The notes: generated from the sequence alone by a model not told the origin. Shown: positions 8,218-16,999, counted from the first letter of the stretch. The stretch: 64,000 nt of DNA from Acidobacteriota bacterium (GCA_017307505.1 JAFKEE010000027.1:1-64000); one strand, 5' to 3'. Numbers and translations are program-made.

Positions 8218-8991
8218 ATGCAACGCCGAACCCTTCTCCTCTCGACCTTCGGAGCGGCCCTCGCCGGCCAGCCCAAGCCCATGCTGAAACTCTGCAAACG
8301 CGACGACACCAAAGCCATCGAATTCACCGAGTCTCTGGACCCGCGCCACTCGGCCATCATTCTGTGCGACATGTGGGACAAGCACTGGTGCGAAGGCGCC
8401 AATGGTCGTGTCGCCGTGCTGGTCAAGCGCACCGGACCGCTGCTGGAGAAGGCGCGGGCCAGCGGCATGCTCGTCATCCACGCTCCCTCAGAGACGATGG
8501 ACTTCTACAAGGACGCCCCGCAGCGCAAGGCCATGCAGGCGCTGCCCAAAGTAGACCCCCCCAAACCGCTCGACCTCACCTCACCGCCATTGCCCATCGA
8601 CGACACCGATGGCGGCTGCGACACGCCCGGCGACAAGCAGCACAAAGCCTGGTCGCGCCAGCACGCCGGCATCGTGATCGGGCCCAACGATCTGATCTCC
8701 GACCAGGGCTCCGAGGTCTACAGCGCGCTGAAGGCGCGCGGGATCCAGCGCCTGTTCGTCATGGGCGTCCATACCAACATGTGTATCCTCAACCGGACCT
8801 TTGCCATCAAGCAGATGTCGAAGTGGGGCGTTGCCTGCGTCTTATTGCGGGACATGACCGACGCCATGTACGACCCGCAGGATCGACCGTTTGTCAGCCA
8901 TGCCCGAGGCACCGAGCTCGTCATCGAATACATCGAGCGTTACTGGTGTCCCAGCACCACGTCCACCGATCTGCTGAGCGCGCTCGGCTGA
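8218..8991 (+). CDS. Isochorismatase-like cysteine hydrolase, exported
   Basis: 257 aa cysteine hydrolase of the isochorismatase/nicotinamidase superfamily. A short arginine-pair signal (MQRRTLLLSTFGAALAG) precedes the domain. The catalytic Asp is in the ILCDMWDKHW segment, the Lys is probably in the middle, and the nucleophile Cys is in VHTNMCILNR after the cis-peptide-like VMGVHT. Members hydrolyse amides or vinyl ethers; no substrate can be assigned. The ATG is 2 nt after the upstream stop; an in-frame GTG at 8212 overlaps that stop and is possible. Part of a series of Tat-type proteins. Confidence 0.82.
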   Translation: MQRRTLLLSTFGAALAGQPKPMLKLCKRDDTKAIEFTESLDPRHSAIILCDMWDKHWCEGANGRVAVLVKRTGPLLEKARASGMLVIHAPSETMDFYKDAPQRKAMQALPKVDPPKPLDLTSPPLPIDDTDGGCDTPGDKQHKAWSRQHAGIVIGPNDLISDQGSEVYSALKARGIQRLFVMGVHTNMCILNRTFAIKQMSKWGVACVLLRDMTDAMYDPQDRPFVSHARGTELVIEYIERYWCPSTTSTDLLSALG

Positions 8992-9018
8992 GCGCTATAC
9001 TCAGCCCAGAGGGACTGC

Positions 9019-10137
9019 ATGGATCGCCGAATCAACCGCAGGGATTGGCTCGCCACCGCAGCGGGCGCCACCGTGGCTACGCTTGCCTTTGGAGCGAAGG
9101 TAGCCGCTGCCGCCGAACGCACCAAGTGGGGCATGCCCGGGCTCTATCCGGGCCGTGTCATCGAAGTGAATCACCCTGGCTCGATCGTCTCCGGCCAGTA
9201 CCAGCCCGCTGTCATCAAGGAGATGATGCAGCGCGGCATGAAGGATCTCACCGGTGCTGCCGGCTGGCCCGATGCCTGGAGGCAATTCGTCGAGCCCGGC
9301 GACGTCGTCGGCATCAAGCTGAATCCTGTCGGACGTCCGCATTGCATGTCTGACGCCAGCGTACTGCACCAGATTGTCGATGGCCTGAAAGCTGCCGGCA
9401 TCAAGCCGCAGGATATCGTCGTCTACGACCGCTACCGCTCTGAGTTCCTCGAGGCCGGCTTCGACAAGTGGCTGCCCGAAGGGGTTCGGTGGACCACCGC
9501 GGTCAACGGCGGGGATTCCATCCAGCAGGACATCAAAGGCTACGATCCGGAACACTACATGGATATGGCGCTCGTGCTGCCCGGACAGGACATCTCGAAT
9601 GAGACCGCCCGCCGCTCCTATGCTGCGCTGTACATTACCAAACAGGTCAATAAGCTGATCAACCTGTGCCTGATCAAAGACCACCAGTCCGCCGGCGTTA
9701 CCGTGGCGCTGAAGAACCTCTCCCATGGTCTGGTCAACAACGTGGCGCGCAGCCATGCGACCAAATCGCTGAACGCCTGCGGCGCGTTCATCCCCGCTTC
9801 TGTGTCGATTCCCATGATCCGGAACAAGGCCGTGCTCCACATCTGCGACGGCATCAAGGGCGTCTATCACGGCGGACCGTTCGCCAGGCCCGAGTTCGTC
9901 TGGGAGCACAAGACGATGTACTTCTCCACCGATCCGGTCTCGCTCGACCACATCGGCTGGGAAGTGATCGACGCCCAGCGCGCCAAAGTCGGGAAGAAGC
10001 CGCTGGCCGACGATCTGCCCGACAAGTTCAGCACCTTTGTCCGCAAGCAGCCCGAGCACGTCGAGATCTGCGGAGCCATGGGGCTCGGCGTGTGGGAGCG
10101 CAGCAAAATAGACTTGCGCAAAGTGACCCTGGGCTGA
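9019..10137 (+). CDS. DUF362 domain-containing protein with Tat signal
   Basis: 372 aa. The N-terminus RRDWLATAAGATVATLAFG is a typical twin-arginine signal. The remainder is a DUF362-like domain, with VGIKLNPVG near residue 100 and a KNLSHGLVNN segment. The domain is often linked to Fe-S proteins, but no ferredoxin cysteine cluster is visible here. Its biochemical role is not established. It sits 27 bp after the cysteine hydrolase and 13 bp before the RidA gene, probably in the same operon. A TATACT at 8996-9001 could drive an internal transcript. Confidence 0.8.
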   Translation: MDRRINRRDWLATAAGATVATLAFGAKVAAAAERTKWGMPGLYPGRVIEVNHPGSIVSGQYQPAVIKEMMQRGMKDLTGAAGWPDAWRQFVEPGDVVGIKLNPVGRPHCMSDASVLHQIVDGLKAAGIKPQDIVVYDRYRSEFLEAGFDKWLPEGVRWTTAVNGGDSIQQDIKGYDPEHYMDMALVLPGQDISNETARRSYAALYITKQVNKLINLCLIKDHQSAGVTVALKNLSHGLVNNVARSHATKSLNACGAFIPASVSIPMIRNKAVLHICDGIKGVYHGGPFARPEFVWEHKTMYFSTDPVSLDHIGWEVIDAQRAKVGKKPLADDLPDKFSTFVRKQPEHVEICGAMGLGVWERSKIDLRKVTLG

Positions 10138-10150
10138 TACAAGTCAGCGC

Positions 10151-10588
10151 ATGGCCAATTCTCGCCGGAAATTCATAGCCGGTGGCGCCGCACTCGCTGT
10201 GCCCGCCGCCGCTGTTGCACAAGACAAAGTCACGAAGAAGGTCCACTATAAGGGCGAAAAGCCAAAGAAGCAGCCGCTATTCTCCGGCGCCGTATCCCTG
10301 GGCAACCTGCTGTTCATTGCCGGCAAGGGCGCGCATGTCCCCGGTGACATCAAGGTTCACACCAAGATCGTGCTGGACGAGATCGAGGCTGAGTTGAAGA
10401 ACGCCGGTTCCTCGATGGAGAAGGTGCTGAAGTGCAATGTCTACATCAAGACGATGGCAGACTACGCCGGCATGAACGAGACCTTCCTCGGCCGCTTCGG
10501 GATGGAGCCGCCGGTGCGCACCACGATCGCTGCCGCCGATATTCCGGGCAACTCGCTGGTTGAGATTGATGTGATCGCCTATATCTAG
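10151..10588 (+). CDS. RidA/YjgF family protein with Tat signal
   Basis: 145 aa. SRRKFIAGGAALAVPAAAVA at the N-terminus is a clear twin-arginine signal, odd for a RidA protein since these usually work in the cytoplasm deaminating reactive enamines/imines. The domain keeps the functional Arg (VRTTIAAADIPG) near the C-terminus, so it may be an active imine deaminase in the periplasm. The stop codon overlaps the stop of the convergent PLP-enzyme gene by 4 nt. Confidence 0.88.
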   Translation: MANSRRKFIAGGAALAVPAAAVAQDKVTKKVHYKGEKPKKQPLFSGAVSLGNLLFIAGKGAHVPGDIKVHTKIVLDEIEAELKNAGSSMEKVLKCNVYIKTMADYAGMNETFLGRFGMEPPVRTTIAAADIPGNSLVEIDVIAYI

Positions 10589-11769
10589 GCGCTGGCCTTT
10601 TTCAGAATCTCGGCGGCGCGGCGGGCTACGACCTCCGCGTCGCCGGGCTGCATCATCCAGACGGTAAATACCAGCATCTCTTTGTTCGTCATCGGGCAAG
10701 CCTCAATCGAGGGCGAACCCTCCCGAAGCGCTTTCAGCACATCGGGCGGAGTGATCCTGATGACGTTCTGATCCCATTTGATCTTGAGGTGCGGGGTGTG
10801 GTTCGCAATCGGCGGCACCTCCACCGAACACGACACGCTCTTGCACTTCTCAACAGCCTTCTGAATGGTGGCGACCCGCTTGTCCCACTCGCGGCCCTCC
10901 GCTTCGTGGTCGCGCTGCAAATAGGCTTCCAGTGCCACCAGCATGCCTACCATCTCTTCCTTGTTCACCTTCATGCCGCGCGAGATGGTGTCGCTGTTGG
11001 GCGAGGTGTTCATGCGCGCCGCTTCGATCAGGTCCTTGCGGCCCAGCAGCAGGCCCGCGCTCTGCGGCCCGCAGATGCCCTTGCCGCCGGAGAACGTGAC
11101 GAGGTCGAAGCCCATCTTTGTATACTTCTTCAGATTGCTCACTGGAGGCACGTCGGCTGAGGCGTCATTGAAGGTGGGGATGTTGTGCTTCTTGCCCAGC
11201 CGGGTCCACTCCTCGGCATTGATGCGGCCGCGGGGCTCGGCGTCGTTGAAGAACAGCATCATCGCCGACTGCGGTCCGGCGGCCTTCTCCAGTTCCTCGG
11301 CCGTCTCGATCTCCACCAGTTTGACGCCACAGGCGCGCACGGCGTGGTCGTAGCCGTAGCGGTGGCTCTTCTGCACCAGCACTTCGCCCGGCATTCCGGT
11401 GACGTCCGGCAGCCTTTGGATCTTCGAGCGGTCCTTGCCGGTGAGGCAGGCGGCGGTGCCGATGGTCAGGGCACAGGCTGCTCCTGAGGTCACCATAGCC
11501 GACTCGCACTCCAGCAGCGTGGCGATGCGCTTGCCCACGGCGTCCTGCAGGTCAATCAGGTTCACGTACTGGCGAGAGGCGGAGCGCATGGCATCCATTA
11601 CCTCAGGCGGCATCAGGGACGCAGTCAACGCCGTGTAGGTGCCCGCGGCGTTGATGAACGTCCGGACGCCTAGCTCGGCGATCACATCGCGCTTCTTCGA
11701 CGCGGCCTTCAGGCCCGGCGCGAAAGGCAGGCTGCTGAGGACTCCAAGGAACGGTCTGCGGCCAAACAT
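10585..11769 (-). CDS. PLP-dependent SelA-like / aminotransferase class V-fold protein with Tat-like signal
   Basis: 394 aa, fold type I PLP enzyme of the SelA/D-glucosaminate-6-phosphate ammonia-lyase-like group. The Schiff-base Lys lies in TFSGGKGICGPQ near residue 230; FNDASADVPP upstream supplies the PLP Asp region. The N-terminus MFGRRPFLGVLSSLPFAPG resembles a Tat signal, making it a fifth exported enzyme in a row. The ATG at 11769 is preferred: the frame stays open upstream, but that sequence is a shadow of the ADOP gene. Related proteins act on amino sugars or sugar acids; with an exported RidA nearby an eliminase releasing an imine is an attractive guess only. Confidence 0.78.
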   Translation of the reverse strand: MFGRRPFLGVLSSLPFAPGLKAASKKRDVIAELGVRTFINAAGTYTALTASLMPPEVMDAMRSASRQYVNLIDLQDAVGKRIATLLECESAMVTSGAACALTIGTAACLTGKDRSKIQRLPDVTGMPGEVLVQKSHRYGYDHAVRACGVKLVEIETAEELEKAAGPQSAMMLFFNDAEPRGRINAEEWTRLGKKHNIPTFNDASADVPPVSNLKKYTKMGFDLVTFSGGKGICGPQSAGLLLGRKDLIEAARMNTSPNSDTISRGMKVNKEEMVGMLVALEAYLQRDHEAEGREWDKRVATIQKAVEKCKSVSCSVEVPPIANHTPHLKIKWDQNVIRITPPDVLKALREGSPSIEACPMTNKEMLVFTVWMMQPGDAEVVARRAAEILKKASA

Positions 11770-11831
11770 GTTGGTACCCTCCCGATGCGTTCCATCCTCC
11801 CACCTTCCGGGGCTCGTGCCAAGCGCGAGGG

Positions 11832-14486
11832 CTACTCCTGGCGCAGCGCCTCCATCGGGTCGAGCCGGGCGGCCCGCCGTGCCGGGCCATACGCCGCCAG
11901 GAGAGCGACCGCCGCGATGGCCAGCATGCCCAGTCCGAGGGTTGTGCCGGTGTTGCCGGCGACATCGGTGAGCAGCTTCACGGCCAGCTGTTTGCCCCAC
12001 AGGACAGCGGGTACGCCAACCAGAAGTCCGGCAGCGACGATGGTGGACGCCTCCAGCAGAATGGTGCGGGAAACCGAGCCCGGCGTCGCACCCAGCGTGA
12101 TACGGATGCCGATCTCGTTGGTCCGCCTCGTGACGGTATATGCCAGTTGGCCCCACAGCCCGATGCCGGCCAGAAGGGCCGCGAGCAGCGCGAAGAAGCC
12201 CGACAGGGCGGCCATCATCCGCTCCGGCACGATGGACGAATCGATCTGGTCGTTGAGCGTCGTGATCTTCGAGACCGGAATCGTAGGAGCCGCACTGCGC
12301 ACGGTACGCCGGACATCCCCGGCAATGCTGCCGGGATCGACCCCGGTCCGCAGGATGAATGTGCCCGCGATGACACTGCCGTCCCGGAAGGCGGGCAGAT
12401 AGATGGTGCGCCGCCGCTCTTCGCGGATCTCCATGTAGTTGGAGTCCGAGACGACGCCGATGATCTCGTAGGTGGCCGGGTCGCGGGTCATCGTCACATG
12501 GTCCAAGGTGACGTGCTTCCCAATGGGGTCGCCCTTCGGGAAATAGCGCCGCGCCAGCGTCTGATTGAGGATTGCGACACGCGGCTGGGCCTGGTCCCGG
12601 AAAGAGAATTCCCGGCCGGTCAGCAGCTGGATGCCCAGCGTTTCAAAGCAGCGGGGCGCGGCCCAGGCGATGGAGATCCAGCACTTGTCCTCCTGCCGCT
12701 CCTCGAAGCCTTCGAAGGTGCCGAAGCCCGAGGCGCCGGCTCCCTGGAGCGGACTGGGCCCGACGATCGAGGCCGAGCGGACTCCGGGGATGGAGTTCAT
12801 GCGGTCGAACAGGTCGCGATAGACGGCGGCGCGCTGCTCCGGCTTGTAGCCCGAGCGGGACGGGTCGAGTGAGACCAGCAGGACATTGTCGCGGCGGAAG
12901 CCGAGGTCGGCGCTCTTGAGCTTGGCCAGATGGGCGACGAACAGCGCGCCGGCGCTGAGGAGGAACATCGAGAGCGCGACCTGAGCCGCCACCAGCCCAC
13001 GGCCAAAGATGCGGTGGAATCGTTTGCCGGAGGCCCGTCCTGACTGCCGCAGGGCGTCCGCCGGCACGTGGCGGATGGCACTGAAGGCCGGCGCGAGCCC
13101 GAATAGGAGTCCGCTACAGACCGCCACGGCAATGCAGAAGACCAGGAGGGATGCGTCGGTCTGGACCAGAAGATGGATGCGTTCATGAGGCCGGCCGCTA
13201 TCCATGATCTGGAGCAGTGTCTTCGTCCCGAGACCGGCGATGGCCAGACCCGCGACGGTGCCGCAGAAGGAGAGGACCAGAGACTCGGTGAGCACCTGGC
13301 GCATCAGCCGGCTGGCGCTGGCGCCGAGGCCGAGCCGCAGGGCCATTTCCCGGGCCCGCGACGCTCCGCGCGCCAGCAACAGCCCTCCGACGTTCACGCA
13401 GGCCAGCAGCAGCAGGATGCCGACAATTGCCATCAGCACGACCAGCTTCTGGCCGACCTTATCGCGGACGCTGCTTAACCCGGCCCCGGCGGGCTCCATC
13501 TCGAAGCGGAGCTGGCGGACCTGGGGATCCGGGCTGCTGCGCGTGCTCTCGGCGGCCACGCGCTCCTCGACCGTGAAGCGGTAGAGCAGCGTCATCTCGG
13601 CTCGGGCCTGCTCCAGCGTGACGCCGGGCTTCAGGCGGGCGATGAGGGCGAGGCTGCCCTTCGGGTTGGAGGGCAGCCAAAGCGAGGTTTGGGCATCGGC
13701 GCGGACTCCGCTGAACTGGGGCGGTGCGACGCCGACAATTGTGGCCGGCTTCTCGTTGACGGTGATGCGGCGGCCCAGGACGCCCGGATCGCGTTGGAAG
13801 CGCGTTGTCCAGAGGTCCCAACTGATGAGGGCGACGGCGCCGTCCTGCGTCTGGGCTAGATCTGCCCCGGTGATGGCCCGGCCCAGCGCAGGGCGGACCC
13901 CCAGCGTCTGGAAGTAGTTGCCAGTGACGAACTCGGCGACGCAGGTGATGTCGTCCGTATTGCCTAAGTTGAGCCGGGCGATGTTGTCGATGCCGAGGCC
14001 TGTCACGGCCGAGAAGACATGGTTGTTGTCCCGGTAGTATTCATAGCTGCGGAATGACCAGTAGCCATTGCCACGGGGCTCGCCCGGGTACTTCTGCAGC
14101 AGTTCGACCAGTTGCTCCGGCTGCTGGACCGGCAGGGCGCGCAGAAGGATGGAATAGACCAGGCTGAAGATGGCGGTGTTCGCGCCAATGCCCAGTGCGA
14201 GCGAGGCGATGATGACGGCGCTGATGCCAGGGCTGCGGCGCATGCCGCGCAGGGCATAGCGAACATCCTGCAGAACCTCCTCCAGCCAGCGCCAACCCCA
14301 CATGTCGCGGGTGACCTCCCGGACGAGGGCTTCGTTGCCGAACTCGCGGCGAACGGCCAGTTCGGCTTCGCGCGGGTCCTCCCCGCGTTCCACCCGCTCG
14401 CGGACCGCCATCTCGAAGTGCGCCCGGATCTCGTCCTCGAGATCCTGTTCCTGTTGTTTTCTGTGGAAGAACTGCCGGACCTTCAT
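11832..14486 (-). CDS. ADOP-type ABC transporter permease (MacB/FtsX duplicated)
   Basis: 884 aa when started at the ATG at 14486; a second ATG lies at 14513. The N-terminal 80 residues form the permease-prefix helix region (EEIRAHFEM-like), followed by the first transmembrane helix near SAVIIASLALGIGANTAIFS, a MacB_PCD periplasmic domain, three FtsX-type helices, then a second PCD and three more helices. These Acidobacterial Duplicated Orphan Permeases lack a neighbouring ATPase gene, as here. The substrate is unknown; the family is linked to lipoprotein or peptide export and mechanotransmission by analogy with MacB. The promoter region carries inverted repeats. Confidence 0.9.
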   Translation of the reverse strand: MKVRQFFHRKQQEQDLEDEIRAHFEMAVRERVERGEDPREAELAVRREFGNEALVREVTRDMWGWRWLEEVLQDVRYALRGMRRSPGISAVIIASLALGIGANTAIFSLVYSILLRALPVQQPEQLVELLQKYPGEPRGNGYWSFRSYEYYRDNNHVFSAVTGLGIDNIARLNLGNTDDITCVAEFVTGNYFQTLGVRPALGRAITGADLAQTQDGAVALISWDLWTTRFQRDPGVLGRRITVNEKPATIVGVAPPQFSGVRADAQTSLWLPSNPKGSLALIARLKPGVTLEQARAEMTLLYRFTVEERVAAESTRSSPDPQVRQLRFEMEPAGAGLSSVRDKVGQKLVVLMAIVGILLLLACVNVGGLLLARGASRAREMALRLGLGASASRLMRQVLTESLVLSFCGTVAGLAIAGLGTKTLLQIMDSGRPHERIHLLVQTDASLLVFCIAVAVCSGLLFGLAPAFSAIRHVPADALRQSGRASGKRFHRIFGRGLVAAQVALSMFLLSAGALFVAHLAKLKSADLGFRRDNVLLVSLDPSRSGYKPEQRAAVYRDLFDRMNSIPGVRSASIVGPSPLQGAGASGFGTFEGFEERQEDKCWISIAWAAPRCFETLGIQLLTGREFSFRDQAQPRVAILNQTLARRYFPKGDPIGKHVTLDHVTMTRDPATYEIIGVVSDSNYMEIREERRRTIYLPAFRDGSVIAGTFILRTGVDPGSIAGDVRRTVRSAAPTIPVSKITTLNDQIDSSIVPERMMAALSGFFALLAALLAGIGLWGQLAYTVTRRTNEIGIRITLGATPGSVSRTILLEASTIVAAGLLVGVPAVLWGKQLAVKLLTDVAGNTGTTLGLGMLAIAAVALLAAYGPARRAARLDPMEALRQE

Positions 14487-14489
14487 GGC

Positions 14490-14530
14490 TGTAGACAGTC
14501 TACTGCCGAGCATGTAGGTTGTCTACAGCC
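14490..14530 (-). promoter_or_regulatory. Inverted-repeat cluster (TGTAGAC boxes) at the ADOP promoter
   Basis: GTAGAC at 14491-14496 and GTCTAC at 14498-14503 form a tight dyad; TGTAG at 14513-14517 and CTACA at 14523-14527 form another; ggctgtagac at 14487-14496 is exactly complementary to gtctacagcc at 14521-14530. Such boxes resemble operators of PadR- or BlaI/MecI-type repressors often associated with ADOP genes, but no regulator gene is adjacent. Confidence 0.5.
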
Positions 14531-14550
14531 TTACTTGTAACAAACCGGGG

Positions 14551-15954
14551 CTAGAGGGCCAGGCCGAAGAAATCCCTGGCGTTGGCGAAGCAGATGTTTC
14601 GGGCCATGTTGCCAACGAGTTCGAAGCTGTCCGGCAGGAGTCCCTTCTCCATGTCATCGCCCAGAAGGTTGCAGAGCGTGCGGCGGAAGTACTCGTGGCG
14701 CGGGTAGGACATGAAGCTGCGGGAATCGGTCAGCATGCCGACGAAGCGGGAGAGCAGGCCGCAGTTGGAGAGTGCGTTCATCTGCCACTCCATGGCTTCC
14801 TTCTGGTCGAGGAACCACCAGCCGCTGCCGAACTGGATCTTGCCCGCGACGGAGCCGTCCTGGAAGTTGCCGATCATGGTGGCAAAGGCGTAGTTCCAGG
14901 AGGGGTTCAGATTGTAGAGGATCGTCTTGGGCAGGGCGTTTTCCTGGTCGAGCGTGTCGAGGTACTTGCCCAGGGCGTCCATCTGCGGCCAGTCTCCGAT
15001 GGAGTCGAAGCCGGTGTCGGGGCCCAGTTTCCCGAAGAGGCGAGTGTTGTTGCTGCGGCGCGCCATGAGGTGGAGCTGCTTGGTCCAGCCCTTCTCGGCG
15101 TCGAGGCGGCCGAAGAAGAGCATGAGGAAACACGCCCATTTGGCCTGGTTCTCGGGGGAGGCGGCGACACAGGCGCGGGCCTGGTGGAAGATCTCGGCCG
15201 CTTCGGCCTGGGTGCAGGGTTCGGCGAAGGCGGCATTGATGCCGTGGTCGCTCAGCCGGCCGCCCATGGAATGGAAGAAGTCGTGGCGTTGCTTCAGGGC
15301 GTCGAGGAAGGTTGGCAGACCGGTGATGTCGATGTCGGAAACCTGGCCCAACCGGCCCAGCCATTCATTGAACTGGACGGGCAGATGGACATTCATGGCC
15401 TTGTCGGGCCGGAACGTCGGATAGACCTTGGTGGCCAGGCCGGAGGCGGCGATGGCCTGATGATCGGCGAGGTCGTCGGTGGGGTCGTCTGTGGTGCAGA
15501 CAGCCTTGACCTGGAAGCGATCGAGGATGCCCCAGGCCCGCAGGCCCTCCGTGGCGAGCTGTTCGTTGGCCCGGGCCCAGACGCTCTCCGCGTTGGAGGA
15601 GTCGAGCAGTTCGTCGATGCCGAAGTAGCGCTTCAGCTCCAGGTGGGTCCAGTGGTAGAGCGGATTGCGGAGGGTATCCGGAACGGTCTTCGCCCAGGCC
15701 AGAAACTTCTCTTTGGGGGAGGCGGCGCCCGTGACGAGGTCCTCATTCACGCCGTTGGCCCGCATGGCTCGCCATTTGTAGTGGTCGCCTTCCAGCCAGA
15801 TCTCAAACAGGTTGGCGAACTGGCGGTTGCGGGCCACGTCAGCGGGCGGCAGATGGCAATGGTAGTCGAGGATGGGCTGATCCTGAGCGTACTCGTGGTA
15901 CAGCCTGCGTGCGGAGGGAGAAGAGAGCAGGAAATCTTCGTGGATGAACGGCAT
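14551..15954 (-). CDS. uxaC: Glucuronate (uronate) isomerase
   Basis: 467 aa, the full length of UxaC, a cytoplasmic amidohydrolase-superfamily enzyme converting D-glucuronate to D-fructuronate and D-galacturonate to D-tagaturonate. The metal-binding HCH (His32, His34 in DYHCHLPP) and the conserved C-terminal RHEYFRR region are present. It gives the pathway step after pectin or glucuronan breakdown and fits the secreted GH28 and the glucarate-dehydratase-like gene in the window. It stands alone; the uxaB/uxuAB partners are not here. The start ATG is followed by the normal MPFIHEDFLL terminus, and its control region carries an 18-bp palindrome. Confidence 0.95.
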   Translation of the reverse strand: MPFIHEDFLLSSPSARRLYHEYAQDQPILDYHCHLPPADVARNRQFANLFEIWLEGDHYKWRAMRANGVNEDLVTGAASPKEKFLAWAKTVPDTLRNPLYHWTHLELKRYFGIDELLDSSNAESVWARANEQLATEGLRAWGILDRFQVKAVCTTDDPTDDLADHQAIAASGLATKVYPTFRPDKAMNVHLPVQFNEWLGRLGQVSDIDITGLPTFLDALKQRHDFFHSMGGRLSDHGINAAFAEPCTQAEAAEIFHQARACVAASPENQAKWACFLMLFFGRLDAEKGWTKQLHLMARRSNNTRLFGKLGPDTGFDSIGDWPQMDALGKYLDTLDQENALPKTILYNLNPSWNYAFATMIGNFQDGSVAGKIQFGSGWWFLDQKEAMEWQMNALSNCGLLSRFVGMLTDSRSFMSYPRHEYFRRTLCNLLGDDMEKGLLPDSFELVGNMARNICFANARDFFGLAL

Positions 15955-15984
15955 GAAACCACCCGCCTTGTCGGGTCAACCGCA

Positions 15985-16013
15985 ATTCTATCGCCTTACA
16001 GACATGTCAGTAA
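15985..16013 (-). promoter_or_regulatory. uxaC promoter with an 18-bp near-palindromic operator
   Basis: On the minus strand a TAGAAT (-10) sits at 15990-15985, and 17 nt upstream is TTACTG (-35-like, 16013-16008). The -35 and most of the spacer are covered by ttacagacatgtcagtaa (15996-16013), an 18-bp palindrome with one mismatched pair. This is where a repressor would block RNA polymerase. The regulator is not encoded nearby. Confidence 0.5.
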
Positions 16014-16063
16014 ATGGCGATCTGGTGCGGCGGCCCGGCGAGGCGGGTATTCACAGAGACCGG

Positions 16064-16873
16064 CTACTGCCGGCGGACGTTGGCATTGCTGGCGGTGCCG
16101 TTCCGGAAGTCGGCGTCGCAGCTGTAGTTGAACGTGTCGGTCCGATTGTTGCGGCCGCGTGCGTCGAGAACGCCGGTGATGCGGTCGCGGCGGCCGGCAT
16201 TATTATCGGTATTGGTGGTACGGAAGCGCACGTTGGAGTAGCCCTGCTGCTGCGAGTCGCTTCTCAGCTGATCCTGGCAGGCACGGATGGAATCGTTGAT
16301 GCGGGCCCGGTTGCCGTTGTTGCCGCCCTTGCCCCAGCCACTGCCTCCGCTGTTCCCCCAGCCGCTGCCACCGCTATTGCCCCAACCGCTGCCGCTGCCG
16401 CTTCCGCCACCCCAGCCGCTGCCGCCACCGTTCCCCCAACCGCCGCCGCTGCCGGCGTTGCCGTTGCCACCCCGCCATTCGAGGTCGAAGGTGTAGCCTT
16501 CGCTGCCGCCCTTGTTGTCTTCAATGCGCACCACGGCGACGCCGCGATTGTTGCGGGGGTCCTGGATGAGTTCCACCCGGCCGCGGCCGTCGATGCCCTT
16601 GAAGCGGAAGTCCGACATATTGAGGGGCATGGTGCCGTCGCATTGGAAGCGGCGCCACTGGGAGGGTTGTCCGGTGAGAGTCCGGATGCGCCCCTGGGTG
16701 CCGCGAACCTCGACCTCCGCGATCGCGTCGACTACGACTTCGATCGTGCACTTACCCGATTCGATATTGGAGCCATTCACCGTCGCCTGGTAAGTGGCGA
16801 TGGACTGCCCCTGCGCGGTTAGGCCCATTGCGAGGCAGGACAGGGCCGCCACCTGCAAATTCAATCTGATCAT
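16064..16873 (-). CDS. Secreted glycine-rich hypothetical protein
   Basis: 269 aa with a Sec signal ending near TAQGQS. Residues about 130-185 are a low-complexity block of Gly, Ser, Trp and Asn with repeated GGSGWGN units, flanked by an N-terminal beta-rich segment and a C-terminal Arg/Asn/Asp-rich part with a CQDQ and a SCDAD cysteine. The start is fixed by GGAGG six nt before the ATG. Function unknown; repeat proteins of this form may be cell-surface or matrix components. Nothing in the neighbourhood (uxaC, DUF1080) explains it. Confidence 0.7.
   Translation of the reverse strand: MIRLNLQVAALSCLAMGLTAQGQSIATYQATVNGSNIESGKCTIEVVVDAIAEVEVRGTQGRIRTLTGQPSQWRRFQCDGTMPLNMSDFRFKGIDGRGRVELIQDPRNNRGVAVVRIEDNKGGSEGYTFDLEWRGGNGNAGSGGGWGNGGGSGWGGGSGSGSGWGNSGGSGWGNSGGSGWGKGGNNGNRARINDSIRACQDQLRSDSQQQGYSNVRFRTTNTDNNAGRRDRITGVLDARGRNNRTDTFNYSCDADFRNGTASNANVRRQ
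16323..16462 (-). repeat. Degenerate tandem repeats encoding GSGWGN units
   Basis: About 9-21 nt units rich in ccgctgcc/ccccagcc lie inside the glycine-rich gene and encode Gly-Ser-Gly-Trp-Gly-Asn repeats. The copies differ at third positions, so they are old and under protein-level selection rather than fresh slippage. Confidence 0.6.
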
Positions 16874-16999
16874 CGAAGTCCTCCTGCTGAATGGGATGAA
16901 CCCAGTATTACTTCCATGGCCATTTGAGCATGGCCTGCAAATCCCTCCTCTGATTCTACTCGCTCATTTCGGGAGGAGAAACCGGATTGTCCGCCCGTG

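Noticed and set aside
14695-16131. Plus-strand open frame of 478 codons antisense to uxaC
   Set aside because: uxaC is unmistakable on the minus strand. High GC in third positions opens the antisense frame.
16323-16462. Possible CRISPR-like repeats
   Set aside because: Units are in frame, degenerate at third positions, lack spacers, and encode a Gly/Ser/Trp repeat.
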